From contig CANGIP010000003.1 of assembly GCA_947454105.1 (NCBI GenBank), positions 113,357-177,356 of the forward strand: DNA of 64,000 nucleotides, given 5' to 3'. Of this stretch, positions 26,343 through 35,084 are shown in pieces; position 1 is the first letter of the stretch, and every line of letters begins with the position of its first letter. The stretch is from Actinomycetota bacterium (lineage in GTDB: Bacteria; Actinomycetota; Acidimicrobiia; Acidimicrobiales; Ilumatobacteraceae). The notes beneath the pieces are model-generated. The model had not been told where the DNA came from. It did not search any database and worked only from the letters and a program-made list of their open reading frames with translations. Position numbers and translations under genes: made by a program.

Positions 26343-26780
26343 ATGACGAAAGACCTTTACGCTGTCGGTATGAGTTCACATAATGGTCCGTCAACCGAAG
26401 TGGCAACAACCTCGTTAACGATTCTGGGGAACACGGTGCGTGAGGCCGTTGATCATGTCGAAGTCTTTCCAGCCCCAGCCAATGTTGACCTAGTGCGCTT
26501 TACGACCGATGAATTGGCATCGATGTGTCCGGTCACCAGACAGCCCGACCTCTCACATGTGGTGATTGAGTATCAGCCACTCGAATGGTGCGTTGAGTCG
26601 AAGAGTCTCAAGTTGTATCTCTGGAACTTTCGCGATCGGGCAGTATTCGCTGAAGCTCTAGCCGCCGAAATCGCCGGGGAAATTATGGAGACAGCCAAGC
26701 CTCGCAAAGTCACAGTGACGTTGACTCAACGTCCCCGCGGCGGAATTGAAGTTCAAACCGTTGCCAGTTTGGGCCACTAG
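26343..26780 (+). CDS. queF: NADPH-dependent 7-cyano-7-deazaguanine reductase (QueF, type I)
   Basis: A 145-residue unimodular QueF that reduces preQ0 to preQ1 in queuosine biosynthesis. The nucleophilic Cys is C62 in SMCPVTRQPD and the general-acid Asp is D69, the same 7-residue spacing as in Bacillus subtilis QueF. The substrate/NADPH motif ESKSLKLYLWNFRD and the C-terminal RGGIEVQT follow. The ATG at 26343 sits right after GGTAGGTGCGGAG; an alternative start is 26370. No queC, queD, queE or tgt is in the window, so it stands apart from the rest of the pathway. I see no preQ1 aptamer in its short upstream gap. Confidence 0.93.
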   Translation: MTKDLYAVGMSSHNGPSTEVATTSLTILGNTVREAVDHVEVFPAPANVDLVRFTTDELASMCPVTRQPDLSHVVIEYQPLEWCVESKSLKLYLWNFRDRAVFAEALAAEIAGEIMETAKPRKVTVTLTQRPRGGIEVQTVASLGH

Positions 26781-26797
26781 AAAAACTGCAGGTTCAG

Positions 26798-28054
26798 TTA
26801 GTGATTTTCGCCGGCACGGTAGGCGATACCGGCATGTGCTGGCGGACGTAACTGTTGTTGCGCTCCGGCAAGAACCAAGATCGTGACGATGTACGGAGTA
26901 GCCGCCACAAATTCTTGTGGCACCGCATCAACTAAGAAATAGGTTGCGGCAGAAACTGCTGCACCGATGAGTAACCCAGTCGCGAGCAAATGTTTGTTTC
27001 TCAGCAGACTCACAATTGAGGCAGCAACCAAAATGACGGCGATGACCAAGAGAAGTGCGGGCACATTTTTTTCGTCGCGGAACTTGAGCGCTGATGGGAA
27101 CCCGAACAATATGGCACCGCGGAAAACTCCGAATGGTGTCCAGTTGCCAAAGATGGTGGTGGCAAGGCCAATGTAGCCCTGTCCACCAGTTTGCCCTTGA
27201 CGATAAGTACTTGTGAAAACACATGACAAGTACGCACCACCGAAAGCTGCTAATCCACCGCTGATTGCCATCGCCTGATAACGCAAACGATTAATGGGAA
27301 CCCCCAAACTTTCGCCGGCTTGGGGCGATTCGCCGCTCGAACGAACGCGAAGTCCGAAGCGCGTACGCCACAAAATGTATGCGGTAATTGGCACGAGTGC
27401 GATTGCGACAATTGTCGGAATATAAATATCGCTACACAGGCCGCGTACAAACCCTGCGAGGTCTGGGAGAAGCGGAAGATTATGTTTCTTTTCAATCCAG
27501 CCCATCATGTCGGGGCTACGCCACGAGCCGATACGCCCTCCGGATAAGAAGGGCATGTCGAATTGGCCGTAGCCACCCTTTCCGGCTGGTGATTGACTTT
27601 CACCGCCACCTTGTTGACCCTTAAAGAAAATGATCGACAAATACTCGGTTGTGCCAGCCGCCAAAATGTTGATCGCAATACCCGAGACAACATGGTTGAC
27701 ATTGAAACGAACTGTCGCTAAAGCATGAAGCAAGCCGACGAGCGATCCGGCGATGATCGCGAGCCCGATACCTGCCCATGATCCCCACTTCCATGCTCCG
27801 TATCCACCGAACCATGTTCCAATGATCATCATGCCTTCGATGCCGATATTGACGATTCCAACACGCTCTGCCCACACGCCGGCAAGACCAGCGAGCAAGA
27901 TTGGCGTGGCAACGCGCAAGGTGGACGAGATAGTCCCAGAACTCGTGAGGTCATCGGCGTTGGTGAAGAGTCGAACAATTGACAAGACCAACATGAAGCC
28001 CAATGACAAGGCGATGGTGCGTTGTCCCGTCGATAGCGACTTGAAGAATTTCAT
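26798..28054 (-). CDS. Nucleoside-type ABC transporter permease (second subunit)
   Basis: A 418-residue BPD_transp_2 membrane protein with about ten hydrophobic segments. The family-defining stretch is TPILLAGLAGVWAERVGIVNIGIEGMMI-like (residues 50-80), with the AGESLGVPINRLRYQAMAISG loop near residue 245. It would pair with the permease encoded just upstream to import nucleosides or related sugars with the BMP-type lipoprotein. A glycine-rich loop (GQQGGGESQSPAGKGGYGQ) is an insertion relative to common homologues. It overlaps the upstream permease gene by 4 nt (ATGA). Confidence 0.93.
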   Translation of the reverse strand: MKFFKSLSTGQRTIALSLGFMLVLSIVRLFTNADDLTSSGTISSTLRVATPILLAGLAGVWAERVGIVNIGIEGMMIIGTWFGGYGAWKWGSWAGIGLAIIAGSLVGLLHALATVRFNVNHVVSGIAINILAAGTTEYLSIIFFKGQQGGGESQSPAGKGGYGQFDMPFLSGGRIGSWRSPDMMGWIEKKHNLPLLPDLAGFVRGLCSDIYIPTIVAIALVPITAYILWRTRFGLRVRSSGESPQAGESLGVPINRLRYQAMAISGGLAAFGGAYLSCVFTSTYRQGQTGGQGYIGLATTIFGNWTPFGVFRGAILFGFPSALKFRDEKNVPALLLVIAVILVAASIVSLLRNKHLLATGLLIGAAVSAATYFLVDAVPQEFVAATPYIVTILVLAGAQQQLRPPAHAGIAYRAGENH

Positions 28055-29136
28055 GCCGCCACCGCCACTGCTTCAAGGGCCAATGCGGCTTTATGTTGAA
28101 TACGCCGATCATCCCAGCGCTTGACCGCCTCGTTGATAATGACGACGGCAAGCACAATGATGCCCGTCATGATGGTGGTGATTTCTTTAGGAATGTCAAT
28201 CAACTGCAGACGACCAGAGGCTTCGCCGAGGTACCCAAATAACAGTGCGGAGATGAATATGCCAAGTGGATGGTTGCGACCAAGCAAGGCAACAGCGATT
28301 CCGTTGAAACCTTGTTGCTCGGCCAGGTTGTTCTGATATGCGTGAACATCACCGAGAAGTGAACGCATTCCGACGAGCCCAGCAAGCGCTCCGGAAAGCA
28401 ACATTGAAATCATGATCATGCGCTTTGGATTCACTCCGGTGACGCGAGAGGCTCCGGGGTTTGCACCCGATGCACGAAGTTGAAAACCAAACTTGGTTTT
28501 CCATACCAACACATAGAAAAGAACCAATACCAAAACTGCGACGAAGAACATTCCGTTCAAGCGACGGTCAACGATGTCAGGGAACCAAGCCGAGGATGGT
28601 AGTTCTTTGGTTTTGACGAGCAAACTTCCTGTTGCACTATCCACACGGAAAAATGCATCAAATGCCCACGCCACCAAACTCAACGCGACGAAGTTCAACA
28701 TGATGGTCGAAATTACTTCGTTCACGCCGCGCTTCACTTTGAGCCAACCAGCAAAGGCTGCCCACAGGGCCCCAGTGGCCATGGCGACGACCAGGCAGAA
28801 CAACACATGTATGGGAGCAGGTAAGTGAATTGCTGCCCCAGCAACAGCAGTCGCCAAAAGTGAAACTCTCATTTGTCCTTCAACGCCAATGTTGAAGAGA
28901 TTCATTTTGAATCCGATTGCAACGGCAGATGCAGAAATCATGAGCGGTGTCGCACGGTTGAGTGCACCTTGCAAAACCTTGGTATCTCCAGCCGCACCGA
29001 ACAGTGTCTTGTACGCCTCGATCGGGTCTTTTCCAGTGATTAACAAGATGACTGCACATATGCATAGTGCGACGAATACCGCAAGGAGCGAACTGGCTGA
29101 TGTCACCAGCATTCGCTGTAGGCGCTGATTTTTCAT
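28051..29136 (-). CDS. Nucleoside-type ABC transporter permease (first subunit)
   Basis: A 361-residue inner-membrane permease of the BPD_transp_2 family. It has KMNLFNIGVEGQMRVSLLAT (residues 78-97), VNEVISTIMLNFVAL and the LRASGANPGASRVTGVNPKRM cytoplasmic loop. It forms the channel with the product of the downstream gene and is energised by the double-NBD ATPase upstream. ATGA overlaps exist on both sides, giving one tightly coupled ATPase-permease-permease unit. Confidence 0.93.
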   Translation of the reverse strand: MKNQRLQRMLVTSASSLLAVFVALCICAVILLITGKDPIEAYKTLFGAAGDTKVLQGALNRATPLMISASAVAIGFKMNLFNIGVEGQMRVSLLATAVAGAAIHLPAPIHVLFCLVVAMATGALWAAFAGWLKVKRGVNEVISTIMLNFVALSLVAWAFDAFFRVDSATGSLLVKTKELPSSAWFPDIVDRRLNGMFFVAVLVLVLFYVLVWKTKFGFQLRASGANPGASRVTGVNPKRMIMISMLLSGALAGLVGMRSLLGDVHAYQNNLAEQQGFNGIAVALLGRNHPLGIFISALLFGYLGEASGRLQLIDIPKEITTIMTGIIVLAVVIINEAVKRWDDRRIQHKAALALEAVAVAA

Positions 29137-30686
29137 TGAGCTGCTCCTTGCTCTTCGCCAGTCATATACGTGCCCAGCATTTCGGGAGTCGCAGTTGCAG
29201 GATCGAGGTGGGCTGTCATACGACCATCAAACATCACCAAAATGCGATCGGACAATCCGATGAGTTCTTCAAGGTCGGCAGAAATGAGAAGAACCCCTAA
29301 ACCGTTGTCGCGGGCATGGCGTAACTCCCCCCAAATTGCTGCTTGAGCGCCGACATCAACTCCGCGAGTTGGATGGGCGGCGAGCAAGACCTTTGGGTCA
29401 CTGACCATTTCGCGACCAACCACCAGTTTTTGTTGGTTGCCGCCAGACAGTGCGAACGCAGGTACCTGTTCGCTTGGGGTCAAGACACCGAAGCGATCAA
29501 TAATCGATCGGCAATCTGCTTCAATCTTGGTCCGGGAAATGAACGGTCCTCTTGAGAGCGACTGATTCCCTTCGCGACCTAAGAACGTGTTCTCCCAGAG
29601 CGGAGCGTCGAGCAGTAATCCTTCGCGATGTCGATCGAACGGTATGTACGACAACCCCATATTGATTCGGTCGCGAGTTTCAGTATGCGACAGCTCTTGT
29701 CCGCAGACTGAAATGGAGCCGCTCAAGATTGTGCGAAGTCCCAAGATTGATTCGCACAATTCGAATTGTCCGTTTCCTTCAACTCCGGCAATTCCAACAA
29801 TTTCTCCGGAATGAACCGCAACATTAATGTCTTCAAGCGCAAGCTTGGCGCCAACGATTTCACCAGCCAGATTGAGACCTGTCACCTGGAGGCGGACATC
29901 GGTTCCGATTTTCGTTTCACGGCCTGAGGGATCGGGGAGATCGCTGCCAACCATTAATTCAGCAAGCGAACGTCGATTGACTTGTGATGGTGTGGTGTGG
30001 GCAACAGTAGTTCCTTGACGAATCACAGTGATTTCATCGCAGTAGGCGAGCACTTCATCGAGCTTGTGCGAAATAAAGATCACAGTCGCTCCGTCGGCGA
30101 CGAGTCGCTTCAAGGTGGTGAATAACTCATCAACTTCTTGGGGCACCAATACTGCAGTTGGTTCATCAAGAATCAAAATTTTCGCACCGCGATACAAAAC
30201 TTTGAGAATTTCAACACGTTGACGTTGTCCGACTCCGAGTTCGGAAACATTTGTGTCGGTATTAAAAGTTGCGCCAAGAGAAGTCATCAACATCTCGATT
30301 CGTGCGCGTGCTTCCTTAAAGTTGATGCGGCCACGACCGTCGACTGGTTCATCGCCCAAGATGATGTTCTCAGTGATCGTGAGATTGTCGGCCAACATAA
30401 AATGCTGGTGCACCATTCCGATTCCTGCAGCGATGGCATCGGTCGGGGTTTTGAACTGCACCTGATTGCCGTTGACGGTAATTGTGCCCTCATCAGGTTG
30501 ATGCATGCCATACAACGTTTTCATCAACGTTGATTTTCCGGCGCCATTTTCACCGACGATTGCGTGAATCGTTCCGGGTCGAACGAGGAGCTCAATGTCG
30601 TGATTGGCAATGACACCTGGAAAGCGCTTGGTGATGCCATGTAATTCAACTGCGAATTGATTATTTGATTGAGAGTATTCCGTCAT
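29133..30686 (-). CDS. Nucleoside/sugar-type ABC transporter ATPase with two NBDs
   Basis: A 517-residue protein with tandem ABC domains, as in RbsA/NupA-type importers. The first NBD has a canonical Walker A GENGAGKST and Walker B ILILDEPTAVLVPQE; its signature is the variant LGVGQRQR. The second has a degenerate Walker A (GVEGNGQFEL) with an intact LSGGNQQK signature and LLAAHPTRGVDVGAQ, as is usual for this class. The start at 30686 follows AAGGGGCG; the longer frame to 30734 would cover the hairpin at 30720. It is downstream of the BMP lipoprotein gene and coupled to the two permeases. Confidence 0.94.
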   Translation of the reverse strand: MTEYSQSNNQFAVELHGITKRFPGVIANHDIELLVRPGTIHAIVGENGAGKSTLMKTLYGMHQPDEGTITVNGNQVQFKTPTDAIAAGIGMVHQHFMLADNLTITENIILGDEPVDGRGRINFKEARARIEMLMTSLGATFNTDTNVSELGVGQRQRVEILKVLYRGAKILILDEPTAVLVPQEVDELFTTLKRLVADGATVIFISHKLDEVLAYCDEITVIRQGTTVAHTTPSQVNRRSLAELMVGSDLPDPSGRETKIGTDVRLQVTGLNLAGEIVGAKLALEDINVAVHSGEIVGIAGVEGNGQFELCESILGLRTILSGSISVCGQELSHTETRDRINMGLSYIPFDRHREGLLLDAPLWENTFLGREGNQSLSRGPFISRTKIEADCRSIIDRFGVLTPSEQVPAFALSGGNQQKLVVGREMVSDPKVLLAAHPTRGVDVGAQAAIWGELRHARDNGLGVLLISADLEELIGLSDRILVMFDGRMTAHLDPATATPEMLGTYMTGEEQGAAQ

Positions 30687-30719
30687 GTCGCCCCTTGAAG
30701 TACATATCCCGTTATAGCA

Positions 30720-30748
30720 GAGAGCCCAGGTCATCGACCTGGGCTCTC
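30720..30748 (-). terminator. Intercistronic hairpin between lipoprotein and ATPase genes
   Basis: Perfect 11-base arms GAGAGCCCAGG (30720-30730) and CCTGGGCTCTC (30738-30748) with a 7-base loop lie just after the lipoprotein stop. No T-run follows, so it is more likely a partial terminator or an mRNA 3'-end stabiliser that raises expression of the binding protein over the membrane subunits. Confidence 0.6.
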
Positions 30749-30773
30749 GACTAACTAAATGCCTGTTACTAAA

Positions 30774-31817
30774 TCAGGGCTTGGTTGGAACTTCAATTTT
30801 GCCGGCCACGATGTCAGCCTTGATGGCGTCCAACTTGTCCTTAACATCATCGAGGTATCCGCCTGAGGTTGCATAGCCGACGCCGTCATTGCTGAGGTCG
30901 AACATCTTGATTCCACCGGTGGTGTCACCATTGACCGAAGCCTTGATGGTTTCGAATACTGCAACGTCAACACGCTTGACCATTGAGGTCAAGATGACTG
31001 CCTGAGCCTTGGGGTCACCCGAGGTCAAGTACTGGTCGCTGTCAACACCGATAGCCCACTTGCCGGCTTCTTCAGCGGCTTCGATGGTGCCTGCACCTGA
31101 ACCGCCAGCAGCGGTGTAGATGATGTCGGCGCCGGCGGCGTACCAGCCAGCAGCGATTTCCTTAGCACCAGCAACGTTGCCCCATGCGGAGTTGTCGCCG
31201 GCTGGTCCGAGGTACTTCACGTCGACAACGATGTCGGGATTGACGTACTTGGCACCTGCGGTGTAACCAGCTTCGAATTCTTTGATGAGGTCAATTTCTT
31301 GACCACCGATGAATCCGATGTGACCAGTCGTGCTCTTGAGGGCTGCTGCTGCACCAACGAGGAATGAACCCTGGTTAGCTGCGAACAACAAGCTGCTCAC
31401 GTTTGGAGCGTCGACGACTGAGTCAACGATACCGAAGTGGATGTCGGGGTTAGCCGCTGCAACTTCGGTCATGGGATCTGTGAACATGAATCCGACACCA
31501 ACGATGACCTGAGCGCCGTCGCCTGCGAGCAATTCGAGGTTGGCCTTGCGGTCTTCGTCAACGTTTGCTTCAAGTTCTTTGATCTCAACACCGAGTTCGC
31601 TAGCGGCTTGCTCGCCACCCTTTGCTGCTGAGTCATTGAACGTTCCGTCGCCGCGGCCACCGGTGTCATAGGCGACGCCAGCGATGATGCCACTTGCCGG
31701 CGCATTAGACCCGGCCGGAGCTTCGGTAGTTGTGCCCTTGTCGTCGCCGCCACAAGCGGCAGCGAAGAGGCTGAGTGCGGCAATTGAAACTGCCAGCAAT
31801 CGTGCATTCTTACGCAT
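30774..31817 (-). CDS. BMP-family (nucleoside-type) ABC substrate-binding lipoprotein
   Basis: A 347-residue lipoprotein with signal peptide MRKNARLLAVSIAALSLF and lipobox AAAC followed by GGDDKGTTTE. The mature domain is BMP/PnrA-like: IIAGVAYDTGGRGDGTFND at the start, the QVIVGVGFMFTDP block, GHIGFIGGQEIDLIKEFEAGY, and a late DIIYTAAGGSGAGTIEAAEE segment. BMP-type proteins bind purine or other nucleosides, which agrees with add and upp nearby. It is the first gene of the importer operon; a 24-bp palindrome lies in its leader. The start has a clear GGGGAGGA upstream (AGGGGAGGAAAAAAT before ATG). Confidence 0.94.
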   Translation of the reverse strand: MRKNARLLAVSIAALSLFAAACGGDDKGTTTEAPAGSNAPASGIIAGVAYDTGGRGDGTFNDSAAKGGEQAASELGVEIKELEANVDEDRKANLELLAGDGAQVIVGVGFMFTDPMTEVAAANPDIHFGIVDSVVDAPNVSSLLFAANQGSFLVGAAAALKSTTGHIGFIGGQEIDLIKEFEAGYTAGAKYVNPDIVVDVKYLGPAGDNSAWGNVAGAKEIAAGWYAAGADIIYTAAGGSGAGTIEAAEEAGKWAIGVDSDQYLTSGDPKAQAVILTSMVKRVDVAVFETIKASVNGDTTGGIKMFDLSNDGVGYATSGGYLDDVKDKLDAIKADIVAGKIEVPTKP

Positions 31818-31835
31818 ATTTTTTCCTCCCCTAAA

Positions 31836-31859
31836 TCGTTTGGCGGGGATGCCAAACGA
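31836..31859. promoter_or_regulatory. 24-bp palindrome in the leader of the nucleoside importer
   Basis: Perfect 9-base arms TCGTTTGGC (31836-31844) and GCCAAACGA (31851-31859) with a 6-base centre lie 18 bp before the lipoprotein start codon. It could be a repressor operator or a leader hairpin that touches the ribosome-binding region. I found no second copy in the window. Confidence 0.6.
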
Positions 31860-31903
31860 ACGGTAGGCAAAGGTTACACGACCTCAGAATGACCGTAGAA
31901 CGC

Positions 31904-31932
31904 CCAAATGTGACGAGTGGCTGAACATTTGG
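31904..31932 (-). terminator. Probable terminator after the enoyl-CoA hydratase gene
   Basis: CCAAATGT (31904-31911) pairs with ACATTTGG (31925-31932); CGC/GCG extend the stem with one bulged base. On the minus strand it follows the hydratase stop by about 10 nt and is followed by TTCT only, so termination strength is uncertain. Confidence 0.5.
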
Positions 31933-31941
31933 CGCGCGGAC

Positions 31942-32742
31942 TTACTGCTGACGACCGCGATCTTGGATGGCACGACGACGTTCTTCGACCTTTTCGGTCG
32001 AGAACTGCTCTTTGCGCCATACCGCGCCATCGCGTGCCTCAATGGTCCAACCAGCGGTTTCAGCATGAATTTCGGCATAGGTACCGCGAATTTGACGGAC
32101 ACCAGGCTGGTCGTTGCCCGCGATATCTCGGGCAATTTGGCGAGTAAACGGCAGTAAATCAGCGTGAGGGACGACGTGATTGACCAGTCCGCGATCGTAG
32201 GCCTCGGGGGCCAGCATGAAATTGCCGGTGAAACTCATTTCGCGGGCTCGGCGAACACCGATGGCTTGGGGGAGCAGAACTGTGAGTCCCCATCCGGGCA
32301 TGACACCAACTCGGGCGTGGGTGTCGCCAAACTTGGCGTGTTCAGAGGCAACGAGAAAATCGCAATTCAGTGCGAGTTCAAATCCGCCAGTCACGGCGAC
32401 GCCATTGATCGCTCCGATGAGCGGTTTTTTCAAAGCGGGAAACGGTCCGCGAATTCCGTCTGCGTTTGGACGACCATCGGCCCCAGTACCGGCACCGAGG
32501 TTGTCGCCAGTTGAACCGAGTTCTTTGAGATCAAGACCCGCGCTAAATGCTGGATCGCTTCCCGTGAGGATGATGACGTCGACATCTTCAGATGCGTCGG
32601 CTTGCTTCATGAGTTGGGGGAGAAGCTTGAGAACCTCAGTTGAAAGCGCATTGCGCGCCGAAGGGCGATTGAGAGTGATGGTGGCGATGCGTTCGCTGAT
32701 TTCTAATAGAACAACGCTGTCGGCAGAAGTGATGAGGGCCAT
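31942..32742 (-). CDS. Enoyl-CoA hydratase/isomerase (crotonase family)
   Basis: A 266-residue crotonase with ITLNRPSARNALS, DPAFSAGLDLKEL (first oxyanion-hole strand), GAINGVAVTGGFELALNCD (second) and FGDTHARVGVMPGWG. Family members hydrate, isomerise or cleave CoA thioesters. The usual Glu of true hydratases is not obvious in the ARVGVMPGWG region, so isomerase or another crotonase activity is possible. It resembles the partial gene at the left edge. It is 29 nt downstream of the unknown gene at 32772 on the same strand; its own 3' end carries a hairpin. Confidence 0.93.
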   Translation of the reverse strand: MALITSADSVVLLEISERIATITLNRPSARNALSTEVLKLLPQLMKQADASEDVDVIILTGSDPAFSAGLDLKELGSTGDNLGAGTGADGRPNADGIRGPFPALKKPLIGAINGVAVTGGFELALNCDFLVASEHAKFGDTHARVGVMPGWGLTVLLPQAIGVRRAREMSFTGNFMLAPEAYDRGLVNHVVPHADLLPFTRQIARDIAGNDQPGVRQIRGTYAEIHAETAGWTIEARDGAVWRKEQFSTEKVEERRRAIQDRGRQQ

Positions 32743-32771
32743 GATGGTCTTTCTCTTGATGTGTTCGAGAA

Positions 32772-33383
32772 CTAGTCGTTGTCGGGTGTGTCGGCTGGGA
32801 GAAATGAATACTTAATGTCACCGAGCTTGACCAACATCGCGGCGACCCAGCCACCCAGGGCGCCAAAATGTTCGTCCAACAAAGTGTTGGCACCGTCGGC
32901 CAATGATTCTTCGGCTAATTCGTACATTCCCTCATATGTTGCTTCAACTGCATGTTCAGCGAGAGCCTCATCATCGAGGTACGTAGCCTCAACGGTGAGA
33001 CCGGCTCGTTCGAGTCGACCGTTACCAATGAGTGGACTCAAGACCGGTAAGAGTGACCGAACCGCGGCAAGATCGGGATTGTCTTTGATGCGTTGAATAC
33101 GCAAGACAATTTCCATTTCGATTGCGGGCAATTCATCGATTGACTCATCGACATACCACTTGCGATATGCGGTTTGGCTCCATGAGGGCCAATCGAAAGA
33201 AATATGGGCAACGATTCGAGGTGGCTGACCTTCGCCGGGCAAACCGTAACTCGTTTCCCAGCTCACATCACCGAGTTGAATATCAACTTGGAAGTGTTCT
33301 TCAAAGGCTTGACGTTCAAGAAATGCGCCTTCAAATGCATCACGTAATGCACTAATGACATCGGTGAAAACATGGTCAAGCAT
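32772..33383 (-). CDS. Conserved-looking protein of unknown function, 203 aa
   Basis: I do not recognise the family. The protein is acidic, without a signal peptide or membrane segment, and rich in aromatic residues near the middle (HISFDWPSWSQTAYRKWY). A region of alternating polar and hydrophobic residues near 135-170 (DDEALAEHAVEATYEGMYEL) looks like a long amphipathic helix. It keeps the synonymous base usage of its neighbours, which supports real coding. It could form an operon with the enoyl-CoA hydratase downstream (29-nt gap) and follows a NUDIX gene on the same strand. Confidence 0.75.
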   Translation of the reverse strand: MLDHVFTDVISALRDAFEGAFLERQAFEEHFQVDIQLGDVSWETSYGLPGEGQPPRIVAHISFDWPSWSQTAYRKWYVDESIDELPAIEMEIVLRIQRIKDNPDLAAVRSLLPVLSPLIGNGRLERAGLTVEATYLDDEALAEHAVEATYEGMYELAEESLADGANTLLDEHFGALGGWVAAMLVKLGDIKYSFLPADTPDND

Positions 33384-33419
33384 CGGTCATGACGCTACAA
33401 CCCGTTGGACTCGAGTCTT

Positions 33420-34112
33420 CTAGGCGGACCGAATGTAGGTGAACACAGGTCCACCAAAACCCTCGGGCAAAAGCAACCGATTGCGAGGACCTGGAACATC
33501 GGGATCGCCAGACTCGTAACCGGCGTCGCCGTGCCACAAGAAAATTGACGAACCATCGGCGGCAACCGCTGGTCGAGTGACGTAAGCGGGCGGGTCGACC
33601 CGACCACGATGAATCGCATCATGACCGCCGGCTTCGAGAAGTTCATGCAATGTCACGATGGTTGGCGGTGCCATGGGGATACCTGAGGTCAAAGCGTGGT
33701 CAGGCGCCATCCATCGGTAATCAACAATCTCGTGATTGTCAATGCCGACTTGAGCGCCAGCCCATGGGGCCACAAAAAACCACGTCGTGAAGCGTGCTGG
33801 CGCATTTAACGGCGGGGTCCAATGGCTCCATACCGTCAGCGATGAATGTTCAACTGCAGCCGATACCTCTTCAGCCGCTTCACGAACGGCCGCCGAGCGA
33901 GCTCGCGACAGATCATCATGGCCTTCGTCCGCATCATCAATACGGCCGCCAGGGAAAACCCACATTCCGGCGAATGCTCCGACTGTGCTGCGCTGCAGCA
34001 TTAAAACTTCAAAGCCACATTCGACGTGAGAATTTTCGCGAGTCAAAATCACGGTGGCCGCTGGGCGACTCTTGCGGTCGGGGATGACATGCGAGGTCGG
34101 GTCGGCTGACAT
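33420..34112 (-). CDS. NUDIX hydrolase
   Basis: A 230-residue NUDIX protein. The Nudix box starts GGRIDDAD (about residue 55) and continues with a 12-residue insertion to AVREAAEEVSAAV, keeping the RE-x2-EE metal ligands. Such proteins hydrolyse nucleoside diphosphates linked to another group, including CoA derivatives; this long form resembles CoA- or NADH-type NUDIX enzymes more than MutT. Upstream residues ATVILTREN begin the fold. The substrate is undetermined. It is divergent from the enoyl-CoA hydratase at 34196. Confidence 0.88.
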   Translation of the reverse strand: MSADPTSHVIPDRKSRPAATVILTRENSHVECGFEVLMLQRSTVGAFAGMWVFPGGRIDDADEGHDDLSRARSAAVREAAEEVSAAVEHSSLTVWSHWTPPLNAPARFTTWFFVAPWAGAQVGIDNHEIVDYRWMAPDHALTSGIPMAPPTIVTLHELLEAGGHDAIHRGRVDPPAYVTRPAVAADGSSIFLWHGDAGYESGDPDVPGPRNRLLLPEGFGGPVFTYIRSA

Positions 34113-34195
34113 GTTTCAACCTTATTGCTTGTCGGCGTCGTTACCTGAATCTTTTCGATATCAGAATCACGCCTGAATTCTGCGAGACTAATCCA

Positions 34196-34963
34196 GTGAC
34201 TTCTTCAGATTCTCTCGTCCTACTTGATATTTCCGACGGTGTAGCAACCATCACCTTGAACAATCCTGGTGAACGCAACACGTTGACTGCTCCACTTGTT
34301 GCCGAAATCATTTCGGCGATGGATCGCATTGAAAGTGATAGCAATGTTGGTGCGATTGTTGTGACGGGTACTGCACCAGCGTTTTGCGCCGGAGCGAATC
34401 TTGGCAATCTGCAACAGAGTTCGGCCGAAAGCCTGGGCAATATCTACGAGGGCTTTTTGCGTATTGCTCGTAGCCCTTTGCCAACTTTGGCTGCTGTGAA
34501 TGGTGCTGCAGTTGGGGCAGGAATGAATTTGGCGCTCGGCTGCGACGTTCGCATTGCAGCGCGTCGAGCAAAGTTTGATACACGGTTCTTGCAAATCGGG
34601 ATTCACCCCGGTGGCGGACATACGTGGATGTTGCGTCGAATTGCCGGACCACAAACGACGATGGCAACAGTCATTTTTGGCGAGGTTGTTGACGGTGCAG
34701 AAGCAGAGCGTCTGGGCATTGTGCATCGTTGTGTTGATGATGATCAATTGCAAGCAGTCGCTCATGCAATGGCTGCACGAGCAGCATCGGCTCCGCGAGA
34801 ATTGGTCATTGAAACGAAAAAGACGATCCAAGCGATGGCTGATGTCTCTGAACATGTTGTTGCGGTCGAGCGTGAACTGACTCCTCAATTGTGGAGTACT
34901 CGTCAACCATGGTTCGCCGAACGTATCGCGGCGTTACAAAATCAGATTTCTTCAAAGAAGTAG
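34196..34963 (+). CDS. Enoyl-CoA hydratase/isomerase (crotonase family)
   Basis: A 255-residue crotonase starting with GTG. It has ITLNNPGERNTLT, TAPAFCAGANLGNL, the AAVNGAAVGAGMNLALGCD oxyanion-hole block and FDTRFLQIGIHPGGGHTWML. The AAVGAGMN block is typical of hydratase/isomerase subgroups distinct from the two others in this window. It is monocistronic by layout; the region after its stop carries two small hairpins (34989-35023). Confidence 0.92.
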   Translation: MTSSDSLVLLDISDGVATITLNNPGERNTLTAPLVAEIISAMDRIESDSNVGAIVVTGTAPAFCAGANLGNLQQSSAESLGNIYEGFLRIARSPLPTLAAVNGAAVGAGMNLALGCDVRIAARRAKFDTRFLQIGIHPGGGHTWMLRRIAGPQTTMATVIFGEVVDGAEAERLGIVHRCVDDDQLQAVAHAMAARAASAPRELVIETKKTIQAMADVSEHVVAVERELTPQLWSTRQPWFAERIAALQNQISSKK

Positions 34964-34985
34964 TCATCTCCGATCTTTGGAGCTA

Positions 34986-35005
34986 TGTGGGACTTTCGTC
35001 CCGAA
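34986..35005 (+). promoter_or_regulatory. DosR/DevR-box-like palindrome
   Basis: TGTGGGACTTTCGTCCCGAA matches the mycobacterial DosR consensus TTSGGGACTWWNGTCCCSAA at 18 of 20 positions, including the whole GGGAC/GTCCC core. It is 80 bp before the small basic protein gene at 35085. It overlaps a second small stem, GAAAAAG (35003-35009) with CTTTTTC (35017-35023), so a terminator for the upstream gene is an alternative reading. Confidence 0.45.
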
Positions 35006-35084
35006 AAAGTGCCTTGCTTTTTCCCTGGACTGTTGTACGGTTCTTTATAAGGGGAGTTCAACGGAGCCTTTAAAGGAGGACCGA

